Assembly (NCBI RefSeq): GCF_029674545.1
Contig: NZ_CP121354.1
Coordinates: forward strand, 4,411,001 to 4,475,000
Length of the DNA stretch: 64,000 bases
Direction of reading: 5' to 3'
Source: Mesorhizobium sp. WSM4904
GTDB lineage: Bacteria; Pseudomonadota; Alphaproteobacteria; Rhizobiales; Rhizobiaceae
Made by a program: the position numbers and the translations under genes. Below the pieces are notes generated by a model. The model saw only the letters and a list, made by a program, of their open reading frames with translations, ran no database searches and had not been told where the DNA came from. Below, in pieces: positions 40,410-48,598 of this stretch (its first letter is position 1; each line of letters opens with the position of its first letter).

Positions 40410-41588
40410 TCACAAATGTTTCTGACGCAGCCAGCCGACAGCCAGTTCCTTGGCGGCGTCAAGCGCACGCTGCGGCAGCGTGCCGACCTTCACCGACTCG
40501 GCGGCGAAAAGCGGCGTCTGCTGGCTGAGCGTGTCGCCTATCCAAACGCGCAACTCCCCGACCGGTTGCCCCTCTTCCACCGGCGCTGCCACCGGACCAT
40601 TGTAAACGATCCTGGCCGTCAGCTTGTCGCGGTTGGTTATCGGCAGGAAGATGTCCACCGGCCCCTTGGCTTTCAAGGCCACGCCGGATTTGGCGCCCCC
40701 GAAAACCTCGGCTTCGCCGACAACCTCGCCCTTGGCGAAGATCTCCGTCTTCTGGAACGAACGCGATCCCCAGTCGAGCAGCTTGCGCGCCTCTTCGGAG
40801 CGTTCCCGGTCGCTCGCCAGCCCGCTGAGCGCCGCGATCACGCGAATGCCGTTATGGCTGACCGTGCCGACGATGCCAAAGCCGGCGGTCTCGCTGGCCC
40901 CGGCGACAAAGCCGTCGGCATCGATGCCCATGGTCAGGAGCGGATTGCGGTTCCTCTGGGAGATCTTGTTCCAGGTGAAGTCGGGCTGCCCGTAATAGTG
41001 GAAGAACTCCGGATAGTCGCGCCAGATATGCAGCGCCAGCATCGTCAGTTCCCGCACCGTCGTCTGCTGGCCGTCTGCCGGCAGCCCGGTCGAGTTGACG
41101 AAGGTCGACTTTTGCAGGCCGATCTCGCGGGCGCGCTCCGTCATCTGCGCGGCGAAATTGGCTTCCGAGCCGGCCATGCCTTCGGCAAGCACGATGCAAC
41201 CGTCATTGGCTGCCTGCACGGTCACGCCCTGGATCAGATCCTCGACGCGGACCGCGGACTTGAGCTTGGCGAACATGGTCGAGGTTCCGGACGGCGCGCC
41301 GCCCGTGCGCCAGGCGTTTTCGCTGACCACGAAGGTGTCGTCGAGCGTGATCCGCTTCGATTTGACGGCGTTGAAGACCACCTCCATCGTCATCAGCTTG
41401 GCCATCGACGCCGGCGGAATAGGCTTGTCCGCATCCTTGGCGAAAAGCACCGTCCCGGTATCGGCATCGATCATGAAGGCCTGGACCGCCTTGGTCTCGA
41501 AAAGCTGTGCGCTCGCCGGGCCAAGGCAAAGCAGCAAAAGGGCCAGTCCCAACGAACCGGCGAACGGCGAAAAGAAGCGCAATTGCAT
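40410..41588 (-). CDS. D-alanyl-D-alanine carboxypeptidase family protein (peptidase S11), active-site motifs altered
   Basis: This 392-residue exported protein has a signal peptide (about residues 1-28, ending GPASAQ) and the S11 serine peptidase body plus the PBP5-type C-terminal beta domain. The SxxK motif is intact at Ser61-Lys64 (PPASMAKLMT). The SxN motif reads AAN at 126-128 within VQAANDGCI, and the KTG position reads VAG at 228-230 within DGFVAGASE. So only one of three catalytic motifs is standard. The fold is surely that of DacA-type carboxypeptidases, which trim D-alanine from peptidoglycan, but activity is doubtful. It precedes tmk on the same strand, in the operon rlpA-dacA-tmk-holB-metG. 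Confidence 0.9.
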   Translation of the reverse strand: MQLRFFSPFAGSLGLALLLLCLGPASAQLFETKAVQAFMIDADTGTVLFAKDADKPIPPASMAKLMTMEVVFNAVKSKRITLDDTFVVSENAWRTGGAPSGTSTMFAKLKSAVRVEDLIQGVTVQAANDGCIVLAEGMAGSEANFAAQMTERAREIGLQKSTFVNSTGLPADGQQTTVRELTMLALHIWRDYPEFFHYYGQPDFTWNKISQRNRNPLLTMGIDADGFVAGASETAGFGIVGTVSHNGIRVIAALSGLASDRERSEEARKLLDWGSRSFQKTEIFAKGEVVGEAEVFGGAKSGVALKAKGPVDIFLPITNRDKLTARIVYNGPVAAPVEEGQPVGELRVWIGDTLSQQTPLFAAESVKVGTLPQRALDAAKELAVGWLRQKHL

Positions 41589-41605
41589 GAAGTCTCGACC
41601 CCCAA

Positions 41606-41656
41606 GCAATCCCAGGAAAAGTGCGCAGCGGGTTTCCGTCCGGAATTGCGCAAAAA
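41606..41656. repeat. Mesorhizobium-type intergenic repeat, family 2, copy B
   Basis: It contains GGAAAAGTGCGCAGCGG, then GTTTCCGTCCGGAATTGCG, closely matching copy A at 24061-24110. It occupies the gap between rlpA and the carboxypeptidase gene, 18 bases before the latter's start. Confidence 0.7.
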
Positions 41657-41715
41657 ATCGTCCGGCCAAGCTAGCAGGGTTTTTTCCGACGGATCAACCG
41701 AGCCTGCGAAACAGA

Positions 41716-42993
41716 TCAGTTTCGCACAACTAACGCGTCCGGCGCCCCATGCGACCATGCCGCCTGCAGCAGGTCGTCGATACTGCCATGGCCATTCGGA
41801 TAGACGTTGACCGCATACCAGTCGTTGCCGTCGAGCTCGGTGCGCTGTATCTCGGTCCTGCCGAACGGCTCGAGCGCCGCCGCCACGCGCTTCGCCTCGG
41901 CGGCATCGTCGAAGGAGCCGGCGGCGACATAGTCCGAGGCCGGCGCCTGCCCCTGCGGGTTGGATTTCTTCCACGACTGCAGGATGTCGGCCGGCGACAT
42001 GCCGCTGCCGTCGAGGGCGGCAAAGACGTCGGCGCGACTGACGCGCTCATCCGCATAGGACAGCGAAGCCATGGCGAAGGGCGAGTTCGGCGGCAGCCTG
42101 AACTCCGGCCGCAACCCCGGCCGCTCTGGCACGATCGGCCCGAAATCCGGCAAGGTGACATCGCTGGCGCCCGGCGCCTGCGCCGACATCGCCGGTTGCA
42201 CGGTCGGCTGCTCCGACAGTCCTGGCTGCGCGGCGAAAGCCTGTCCCGAATTGGTCAACTGGCCGGGGAACGGAACGGCGGCCGGAGGCGCGTCCGTCTG
42301 CATGCTGGGCGACGGGCCGTTCATGGCGACCATCACGCCGGTCGGCAAACCGTCGGACGGATCGGGTCTGTTGTTGCCCGGGCGGTAGGAGGCCATCAGG
42401 TACTGGTCGTCATTGCCGTCGAGCGGCGCCCGGCCGACATATTCGACCTTCACCCTTGCCGTGCCGACCTTGTCATAGTCGAGCATTTGCGCGGCACGCT
42501 GCGAGACGTCGATGATGCGGCCCTCATGATACGGGCCGCGATCGTTGACGCGCACGATGACCGAGCTGCCGGTGTCGAGATTGGTCACGCGGGCATAGCT
42601 TGGCAGCGGCATTGTCGGATGCGCCGCCGTCAGTTGCGCCGTGTCGTAGACTTCGCCATTGGCGGTCAGCCGGCCATGGAAGGCATCGCCATACCAGGAA
42701 GCCAGGCCGACCTTGGCGTAGTGCCTGTCTTCCTTCGGATAATACCACTTGCCGCGCACCTGATAGGGCTTGCCGAGCTGGTCGCGGCCGCCGCCACGCC
42801 GCATGAAGGCAACGCGCGGGCTCGCCTTCACGCCATATTCGGATTCGGCGAAATATTCCTTGGAGCGTGGTCGCTTGTCGACCATCCCTTTCGGTTGCGG
42901 CGTGGACGTGCAGCCGGCAAGCAGCACCGCCGACAGGGCGCACAGTGCGAAAGCAGGAGCGCGACGAAGACGCGGGCGCGCCGAAGTCTGCAT
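41716..42993 (-). CDS. rlpA: Septal ring lytic transglycosylase RlpA-like lipoprotein with SPOR domain
   Basis: This 425-residue protein has a lipoprotein signal peptide with lipobox LLAGC (Cys28). A double-psi beta-barrel domain carries the pattern ASWYGDAFHGRLTANGEVYD and VRVNDRGPYHEGRIIDVS. A long Pro/Gln/Ser-rich linker follows, and then a C-terminal SPOR domain (YVAAGSFDDAAEAKRVA) that binds denuded septal glycan. The protein probably cleaves peptidoglycan at division sites. It heads the rlpA-dacA-tmk-holB-metG block. Confidence 0.93.
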   Translation of the reverse strand: MQTSARPRLRRAPAFALCALSAVLLAGCTSTPQPKGMVDKRPRSKEYFAESEYGVKASPRVAFMRRGGGRDQLGKPYQVRGKWYYPKEDRHYAKVGLASWYGDAFHGRLTANGEVYDTAQLTAAHPTMPLPSYARVTNLDTGSSVIVRVNDRGPYHEGRIIDVSQRAAQMLDYDKVGTARVKVEYVGRAPLDGNDDQYLMASYRPGNNRPDPSDGLPTGVMVAMNGPSPSMQTDAPPAAVPFPGQLTNSGQAFAAQPGLSEQPTVQPAMSAQAPGASDVTLPDFGPIVPERPGLRPEFRLPPNSPFAMASLSYADERVSRADVFAALDGSGMSPADILQSWKKSNPQGQAPASDYVAAGSFDDAAEAKRVAAALEPFGRTEIQRTELDGNDWYAVNVYPNGHGSIDDLLQAAWSHGAPDALVVRN

Positions 42994-43213
42994 GTTTTCG
43001 ATTGTCCCCTAGTCTCGCCGCCACCGGTCGGAGCAAAGCGCTCGCCAATGCCAGCAACACCTTGATCCCCAATCCCTTTGTGCACAGGAATTGTTTATCA
43101 CGATGTTAATCGATTATGGCCGCAACAGGGCGAGATTATGGCAGGCCCCGTTCAAAGGCCTGATCCGAGGCGACGCTCGGCATCGGCAAGGACTCCCGCC
43201 TTCAACGGCGCGG

Positions 43214-43242
43214 TTGACATGTCTTGTCGCCCCACACTAGAG
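43214..43242 (+). promoter_or_regulatory. Candidate promoter for tRNA-Ser
   Basis: A consensus TTGACA and the -10-like CTAGAG are separated by 17 bases, and the pair ends 49 bases before the mature tRNA. This is a strong sigma-70-type match for an alphaproteobacterium. Confidence 0.65.
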
Positions 43243-43291
43243 CAGAGCATCCGGTCTCCGCCGCCAATGCGGCCAGTTGCGACCGGGCATT

Positions 43292-43381
43292 GGAGGGATG
43301 GCCGAGCGGTTTAAGGCACCGGTCTTGAAAACCGGCGTGGGCGCAAGTTCACCGTGGGTTCGAATCCCACTCCCTCCGCCA
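43292..43381 (+). tRNA. tRNA-Ser, anticodon TGA
   Basis: The acceptor stem GGAGGGA pairs with TCCCTCC, the D-arm starts GGCCGAGCGG, the anticodon loop is CTTGAAA with anticodon TGA, a long variable arm (class II) follows, and the T arm is GTGGGTTCGAATCCCAC. The discriminator is G and the terminal CCA is encoded. Class II shape and anticodon make tRNA-Ser(UGA) clear. Its 3' flank holds a run of degraded genes, which makes it a candidate integration site, though no duplicated tRNA end was seen. Confidence 0.95.
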
Positions 43382-43625
43382 TACGCCGCCGATTGCCCGC
43401 TATGGTGCGATATTGCCGCCGATCGCCGCATTCCACCGGGTGAGATACGAAGCCACCAATTTTATGCTACAGCCCGATATATCTTGAGCGCAGCGACGGC
43501 AGTTTTCGACGCCATCTCGGTCATTTGCGAGCTTCTAAATCAATGGCAGCCTTTGGCCCAAAGCGGACGGTTCCTGACGACGGTCTTTGGCTCGCGGACG
43601 CGACTGCCGTCTGTTGGGGCGAAGG

Positions 43626-44157
43626 TTATGGCTGCTCCGCTCTCCATGCTGCTAAAGGCAAATCGTGGATGGACCGGTAAGCTTGCGCGATGTTGCGCCG
43701 CTGGTCTTTCCGGTTCCACGAATGCGGCGACCGTCTGCATTGTAATGTAGACATTCCGGGTCTCAGAGGCTCGAATAGGGCTTGGGCCATTGTCCGAAGT
43801 CCAACCTTGGCTCCGCTGAGTGTCATGGCGATGGATGGGGAGCATCGGCAGGAGCGTCTCCAGTCAACAGGACAGTGCCCTCGCCCCTCTGGATCATTGC
43901 CGGCAGGGTCGCGTTTATCGATCGCAGGGAATTTGACGGTTCCGGCATAGCGGTGCACCGATGCGGTCACCGCTATTCCGTCTGCCGGGTCGAGCCGCTC
44001 GGCTACGAGGGACTTGCCGCTCGCCCTCAGAGCCTCGATCTGCGCCGAGAGTTTTTCGGGACGGCGGGATGTTAGTATGAGGTCGTGGCCCTTGGCTGCG
44101 AAAGTGCGGGCCGTTTCGATGCGATGCCCGGACCGGCTCCGATCCAGAATTCGCCAT
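43626..44157 (-). pseudogene. Short-chain dehydrogenase pseudogene with several frameshifts
   Basis: Read on the minus strand, pieces of one SDR appear in different frames in the right order. They are WIGAGPGI, then ETARTFAAKGHDLILTSRRP with KLSAQIEALRASGKSL. Next come EGTVLLTGDAPADAPHPS (substrate region), AKVGLRTMAQALFEPL (helix after the catalytic Lys position), NVYITMQTVAAFVEP and IAQAYRSIHDLPLAAW. The part between the N-terminal helix and the LLTG strand, where the usual NNAG lies, is missing or scrambled. It starts three bases after the intact SDR's stop, so it was probably the second gene of an SDR operon. Confidence 0.75.
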
Positions 44158-44159
44158 GG

Positions 44160-44996
44160 TCAGACCATTGTCGTGATGATGCGATCGAACATCCGATCGC
44201 TGAGGAGGCGGCGCAGCCGCAAGACCGTGCCAGCCATGTAGCCGGTGTGGTAGCGTGTTCTCGGCCTTGGCGCCGCAATGGCCTTGAGTATCGTGGTCGC
44301 CACCACTGACGGATCCGAGAGGCGCGAATTGGAATAGGTCGCTAGCATGCCGTCGGCTGCCTTGTTGGCCGCCGCCGCGTAGGCTCCCGTTCCCGAGGTC
44401 TTCTTCAGATTGTCTGCAGCGATATGCCCCCACTCGGTCTTGATGCCGCCAGGCTCGACGATTACGACGTCTATGCCAAACGGCTTGGCCTCGAGGCGAA
44501 GCGAGTCCGACCAGCCTTCGAGAGCGTGCTTGGTGGCGTGATACCAGCCGCCGAATGGGGTGTAGACCTTGCCGCCGATCGAAGTGATGTTGACGATCTT
44601 GCCGAATCGGTTCGCTCGCATTTTCGGCAGGACTAGCTGCGTCAGCCGGGCCAAGCCAAAGAGGTTGACCTCGAACTGCCGCCGCCCCTCATCGACCGGG
44701 ACATCCTCAATGGCCCCGTAGGAGCCGTAGCCGGCGTTGTTGATGAGGATGTCGACCGCACCGTGCTCAGAGACGATCCGGTCGACGGCTGTTACCATAT
44801 CCTCGTCTTTGGTTAGATCGAGAGCGACCACTGTTGCTCCGGCCCGTGCGAGGTCCTGCATCTGCTCGACACGACGGGCGGCGGCGTAGACCGCGTAGCC
44901 CGCGTCGATCAGCTTGAGGGTTGTCGCCTTGCCGATGCCCGACGACGCGCCGGTAACGAGGGCGGCTTTCTTCCTTGAATTGGATGAGCGGGCCAT
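44160..44996 (-). CDS. Short-chain dehydrogenase/reductase (classical SDR), intact
   Basis: This 278-residue oxidoreductase has the cofactor motif TGASSGIGKATT, the NNAGYGSYG motif, the catalytic Ser in VNITSIGGK and Tyr-Lys in WYHATKHALEG. It also has the PGGIKTEW segment. Such enzymes use NAD(P)H to interconvert alcohols and ketones or aldehydes. The C-terminal 60 residues are typical of a subgroup that acts on larger hydrophobic substrates, but the substrate is unknown. It is on the same strand as, and downstream of, the AraC regulator gene, and upstream of an SDR pseudogene. Confidence 0.92.
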   Translation of the reverse strand: MARSSNSRKKAALVTGASSGIGKATTLKLIDAGYAVYAAARRVEQMQDLARAGATVVALDLTKDEDMVTAVDRIVSEHGAVDILINNAGYGSYGAIEDVPVDEGRRQFEVNLFGLARLTQLVLPKMRANRFGKIVNITSIGGKVYTPFGGWYHATKHALEGWSDSLRLEAKPFGIDVVIVEPGGIKTEWGHIAADNLKKTSGTGAYAAAANKAADGMLATYSNSRLSDPSVVATTILKAIAAPRPRTRYHTGYMAGTVLRLRRLLSDRMFDRIITTMV

Positions 44997-45062
44997 GATG
45001 GCACCTCCCGTTGCTTGGGGTGGGTAGCCGGCCGAACCTATTGGCCCAGAGCCGGCTCAGGG

Positions 45063-45137
45063 TCAGTTGGCGAAGTCGGTGGCGTAGGCGACGGCCTTCT
45101 GGGAGGTTCCAGTGATGAGCCAATTTTTCGGAGACAT
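45063..45137 (-). pseudogene. Short-chain dehydrogenase N-terminal fragment
   Basis: A 24-codon frame encodes MSPKNWLITGTS followed by QKAVAYATDFAN and a stop. The first twelve residues are a typical SDR N-terminus up to the cofactor-binding loop; the rest does not continue the fold. It is probably a deletion remnant of another SDR gene, 66 bases before the start of the intact SDR. Confidence 0.5.
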
Positions 45138-45258
45138 GGAGCGTTCCTACTTCACGCAGCGCTCCCATCGAGCGCACCATAGAAGTAGGAGGATGTGTCC
45201 CGGCGTTCATTCACCGATGGCGACACTTAACTGGCAGATCGCGCCATTGTGCGAAGCT

Positions 45259-46272
45259 TCAGTGTACGCTTTCCTGCCGGGTCTGGCGCCACTGGCTTGG
45301 GGTGATGCCCTCCCATTCCCGGAACACCCGGTAGAATGAACTCGTATCCTGGTACCCCAGCATGTAGGCGATCTCGTCGATCTCGAACGAGGATCTGGCG
45401 AGCATATCCCGGCCCAGTTCCCGCCGCGCCTCCTCCAGCAGCTGCCGGTAGGTTGCGCCGTCCTCGGTGATGCGTCGCTGCAGGGTGCGTGCGCTCATTC
45501 CCAACTCCCGCGCCACATCGGCGATGTCGGGACGGCCGCTCGCCATGCGGCGCTTCAGCACGACCCTGACCTGTTCACTGGTGGAACTGTTGGCAGTGAT
45601 CTCCTCGAGCGACGACGCCAAGGCGGGCGTCAGCAGGTCGAGGAGTTCCGGGTTGTGTCCGGGGAACGGACGGTCGAGATCGGCCGAGCGGAGGTGCATG
45701 GCATCGCGCGTCGCGCCGAAACGGACCTCGCAGCCGAAATATTTGCGGTGCCGTCCGTTCTTGGGGTCCGGCTGCACCAAGTCCACGCGGACCGGTGCGA
45801 TGGGGCGGCCAGAGCCCCGGCGCCCCAGTTCGAGGAGCGCCGCGAACGCCGAGTCGATGCAGATGGCCGGCGGCTGCTCGGTGGCAATGAGCCACGCTGG
45901 CACGATGCTCTCCATGTCGTCAGCCCGCAGGAAATCCAGCCTCTCCGGTCCGCACAGCTGTTTGAAGCGCGCGACGCGCAGCAAGCCGTCACGATAGTCC
46001 CGTGCGTAGAAGGCCATCAGTATCGGCGGCGGATTGAGTGCGGTAGGGGTCTTTTCGGCCAGGGTAATGCCGAGTGCGGGCTCGTCCGTGAGCGCCTCGA
46101 CCGCACGCCAGAGCGCGAAGAACTCTCTGGTCGTTACGACGGCCTTTTCCTCGACGCGCAGCGTGGCCGGCAGCCGTGCCTGACGCAGCACTGCCGACGG
46201 CGATATGCCGTGGCTTTCCAATGCGCGCCACAGGGCGGGCGGCAATTTGCAGCGATCAGGACCATGGGACAT
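45259..46272 (-). CDS. AraC-family transcriptional regulator (arabinose-binding-domain type)
   Basis: This 337-residue regulator has a large N-terminal ligand-binding domain of the type shared by OruR/ArgR-like AraC proteins (about residues 15-205). Its C-terminal DNA-binding pair follows (DIADVARELGMSARTLQRRI and IDEIAYMLGYQDTSSFYRVF). It is followed on the same strand by an SDR remnant and an intact SDR gene, so it most likely regulated an alcohol/ketone or aldehyde-degrading cluster. A 19-base perfect tandem duplication lies just upstream of its start. Confidence 0.92.
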   Translation of the reverse strand: MSHGPDRCKLPPALWRALESHGISPSAVLRQARLPATLRVEEKAVVTTREFFALWRAVEALTDEPALGITLAEKTPTALNPPPILMAFYARDYRDGLLRVARFKQLCGPERLDFLRADDMESIVPAWLIATEQPPAICIDSAFAALLELGRRGSGRPIAPVRVDLVQPDPKNGRHRKYFGCEVRFGATRDAMHLRSADLDRPFPGHNPELLDLLTPALASSLEEITANSSTSEQVRVVLKRRMASGRPDIADVARELGMSARTLQRRITEDGATYRQLLEEARRELGRDMLARSSFEIDEIAYMLGYQDTSSFYRVFREWEGITPSQWRQTRQESVH

Positions 46273-46273
46273 A

Positions 46274-46311
46274 GCGACGCTCTTCCATATGCGCGACGCT
46301 CTTCCATATGC
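46274..46311. repeat. Perfect 19-bp tandem duplication upstream of the AraC gene
   Basis: The unit GCGACGCTCTTCCATATGC occurs twice back to back, immediately before the AraC start codon. It may be a recent slippage duplication or a doubled operator. It would lie in the 5' leader. Confidence 0.75.
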
Positions 46312-47135
46312 GCCGCTTAGGCTAGCACGCTAGTGCCGGGCGGGCATTGCCAATCGCGCCATATAAGTCGCAAGTCGCGCCAACCTGGCCACCATCGAGC
46401 GCCAAGTGTCGGTCGAGAGTCCGCTATCTGGCGCGAAGCGGCCGTTGCACGTTGGAGAGCCGCCCGTCCGCTAACCACCCCATTGCAGCCATTCGCTCGC
46501 GCCCCAATCCTAGAGAGGGCTATAGCGTAGACGTAGTTCTCTGTTTCGTCGCTCTCCGCCCGCCAAGTCAACAGTTGCCAATGCGCTTTTGGGCTTAGTT
46601 AGCAATTGCTGAAATCCGCAAGGTTGGCGCCAGCCAGCCGTGCTAGATGGCGGCGGTCATCCACCGGAGCACAGCCATGACCTCCCCCATTGGAAGCCAG
46701 CAGAACGCTGGCGCAGTGCAGCGTACCGCCAGACTTCCGGCATCACCCGAGGCGAGTTTTCCCGGCAAGAGCGCTGAGAGCGTCGGTCATCTGGCGAAAG
46801 CCTCCGTTTTGGAGACGGGCGACAGCGAGCCGGGCGCTCAAGGTCGGGCAGCATCGAGGATCGCTCGGATGGATGTCACGGTGCTCGCCCCGGCCGGCTC
46901 GGGCGATAGTCAAGTGTCCGACGCGGTGGCGGCCGATCAGGACGCAGCAGAGAACGCTATCGGCTGATGCGACACCAAAGGCAGTCGGCCTAAGTTGCGT
47001 CACGGCGGACATTTTTTGATCCGTTGGCTGCCCGGCGAAGTCGAATCACGAGCCGGTGAACACAATCCGGAACCGATCTCACAAGCGCGTGCGTTTGGTT
47101 GATTTCTCAGACAAAATATGCTGCTTCTCGCGCCT
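46312..47135. other. Gene-poor interval between the AraC regulator and the DUF930 gene
   Basis: About 820 bases hold no gene I can support. Near 46347-46390 and 46573-46590 the motif TTGCCAAT followed by GCGC occurs twice (TTGCCAATCGCGCC and TTGCCAATGCGCTT), and CGCGCCAACCTGG and GGTTGGCGCC occur nearby. These recall AraC-type half sites, possibly of a lost divergent target gene. A frame at 46677-46967 on the plus strand codes for a Ser/Ala-rich peptide without recognisable similarity and is probably not a gene. Confidence 0.5.
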
Positions 47136-47525
47136 ATGAAAAAGCTCTGCCTGATGGTTCTGGCGTCTCTGACGCTGGCCTGGCCGGCCAAGGCGATGGA
47201 CAACGCGCTGCGCGCCGGCCTGCTGAAACTCGATCCGGAGACCCGTCTCGAACAGCGTTGCGACGCCGAAGTGCTCGACCGGATCAGCCACGACGACCAC
47301 AAGTACAAAGCCGACCGGGTCGTGGCCTATGCCTTCGCCACGCCGCAGGTGAGCGCCGATGCAATCAGGAGCCCCGGCGCCGCCTTTCGCAGCAAGGGTC
47401 AATGGTTCCGGCTGAAATTCAAGTGCCAGACCGCGCCCGATCACATGCAGGTGCTGCAGTTCCGCTACAAGATCGGTGACGAAATCCCGGAAACCGACTG
47501 GGCAAAATACAATCTTTACGACTAG
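47136..47525 (+). CDS. DUF930 domain protein, exported
   Basis: This 129-residue protein starts MKKLCLMVLASLTLAWPAKA, a good signal peptide, followed by a compact domain with a conserved Cys pair (EQRCDAEVL and KFKCQTAP). The domain matches DUF930, found mainly in rhizobia and relatives, of unknown function. A start six codons upstream is possible but would place residues before the signal peptide. The likely location is the periplasm, with a disulfide. Confidence 0.88.
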   Translation: MKKLCLMVLASLTLAWPAKAMDNALRAGLLKLDPETRLEQRCDAEVLDRISHDDHKYKADRVVAYAFATPQVSADAIRSPGAAFRSKGQWFRLKFKCQTAPDHMQVLQFRYKIGDEIPETDWAKYNLYD

Positions 47526-47690
47526 TCGGCCGCTTTTTCAGCACCCCCGCGTTCGACTGGGAATTCTTTGTGCCGGCCGCGGACACGTTTCCAGTCACCC
47601 CTGTATCAGTGTCTTGACGCTGATACACCGTGCCTTTAGGCCCCGTCTGGACAATTGGCGACGCTCGTTTGAGGCAAGGATTTCTAGTTT

Positions 47691-48377
47691 ATGGAAATAT
47701 TCACTGCCGCAGGCCTTTCAGCCCTTCTCCAAGTCGTAGCGATCGACCTCGCGCTCGCGGGGGACAATGCAATCGTGATCGGCCTTGCCGCCGCCGGCTT
47801 GCCGGCCGATCAGCGCAAGCGGGCGATCCTCGTCGGCATTGCGGCGGCAACCGTCCTTCGGATTTTGTTCGCTTTGATCACGCAATGGCTGCTGAGCATC
47901 GGGCCGATGCTGCTCATCGCGGGCGGTCTGCTGCTCTTGTGGGTGTGCTGGAAAATGTGGCGCGAGCTGCGCGTCAGCCCCGAAGACGAGCGCGACGCAA
48001 CCGAAGCGCTGTCGAACGACGACTACAGCAAGGATGGGAAGATCGCCGGCAAGGGACCGCGCAAGACTTTCTCGCAGGCCGCATGGCAGATCGTCATCGC
48101 CGACGTCTCCATGTCGCTCGACAACGTTCTGGCCGTCGCCGGCGCCGCCATGAAGCACCCGACGGTGCTGGTCATCGGCTTGGCCTTGTCGATCGCGCTG
48201 ATGGGCTTTGCCGCATCCTTCGTCGCGCGCCTGCTGCAGAAATACCGCTGGATTGCGTATGTTGGCCTGCTGATCATCCTTTACGTCGCGATCAATATGC
48301 TGCTCGAAGGCGCCGTGCAGCAGTTTCCCGACCACTTCGCCTTTCTGGCGCCCTGGTTCGGGCAGGACGGCCACTGA
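47691..48377 (+). CDS. TerC/YjbE-family integral membrane protein
   Basis: This 228-residue multi-helix protein has the TerC family motif pair: DLALAGDNAIVIGLAAAG near the N-terminus and DVSMSLDNVLAVAGA in the middle. These conserved Asp/Asn residues are thought to bind metal. Family members have been linked to manganese export and tellurite resistance; YjbE-type members are found widely. A loop of about 45 charged residues, from about 84 to 128, lies between the halves. No tellurite genes are nearby, so a general metal role is more likely. Confidence 0.9.
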   Translation: MEIFTAAGLSALLQVVAIDLALAGDNAIVIGLAAAGLPADQRKRAILVGIAAATVLRILFALITQWLLSIGPMLLIAGGLLLLWVCWKMWRELRVSPEDERDATEALSNDDYSKDGKIAGKGPRKTFSQAAWQIVIADVSMSLDNVLAVAGAAMKHPTVLVIGLALSIALMGFAASFVARLLQKYRWIAYVGLLIILYVAINMLLEGAVQQFPDHFAFLAPWFGQDGH

Positions 48378-48523
48378 ACCTCCTGGCGGCAGACCGCTTC
48401 GGATCGGCAACATGTAGCGCGGCCAATTGGCCGGTTTGCTTGATTGCCGAAGCGTGCTATTGCGCCGCGCGAATTGGCTCAGCCGCGCACCCGAAATCGC
48501 AAGTCATGGCTTTCGCCGGATTG

Positions 48524-48543
48524 CCGTCCGGAATTGCGTAAGA
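48524..48543. repeat. Intergenic repeat, family 2, partial copy C
   Basis: CCGTCCGGAATTGCGTAAGA matches the conserved 3' half of the repeats at 24061-24110 and 41606-41656. The rest has diverged or is absent. It lies in the 220-base gap before rimO. Confidence 0.55.
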
Positions 48544-48598
48544 CAAATCCCCAGAGCGGGTCAGCAAAACCGAACCGCTTTATCTCTTGGAATTGCTA

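Noticed and set aside
45112..45339. A 75-codon plus-strand frame between the SDR and AraC genes
   Set aside because: It spans the SDR remnant in antisense and the AraC 3' end, with no protein-like features.
46677..46967. A plus-strand frame of 96 codons in the gene-poor interval
   Set aside because: It is Ser/Ala/Gly-rich with no similarity I recognise and no convincing ribosome binding site; an alternative frame is equally open.
43292..47135. A genomic island integrated at the tRNA-Ser 3' end
   Set aside because: I looked for a repeated tRNA 3' end downstream and for an integrase gene and found neither. The degraded genes alone do not prove integration.
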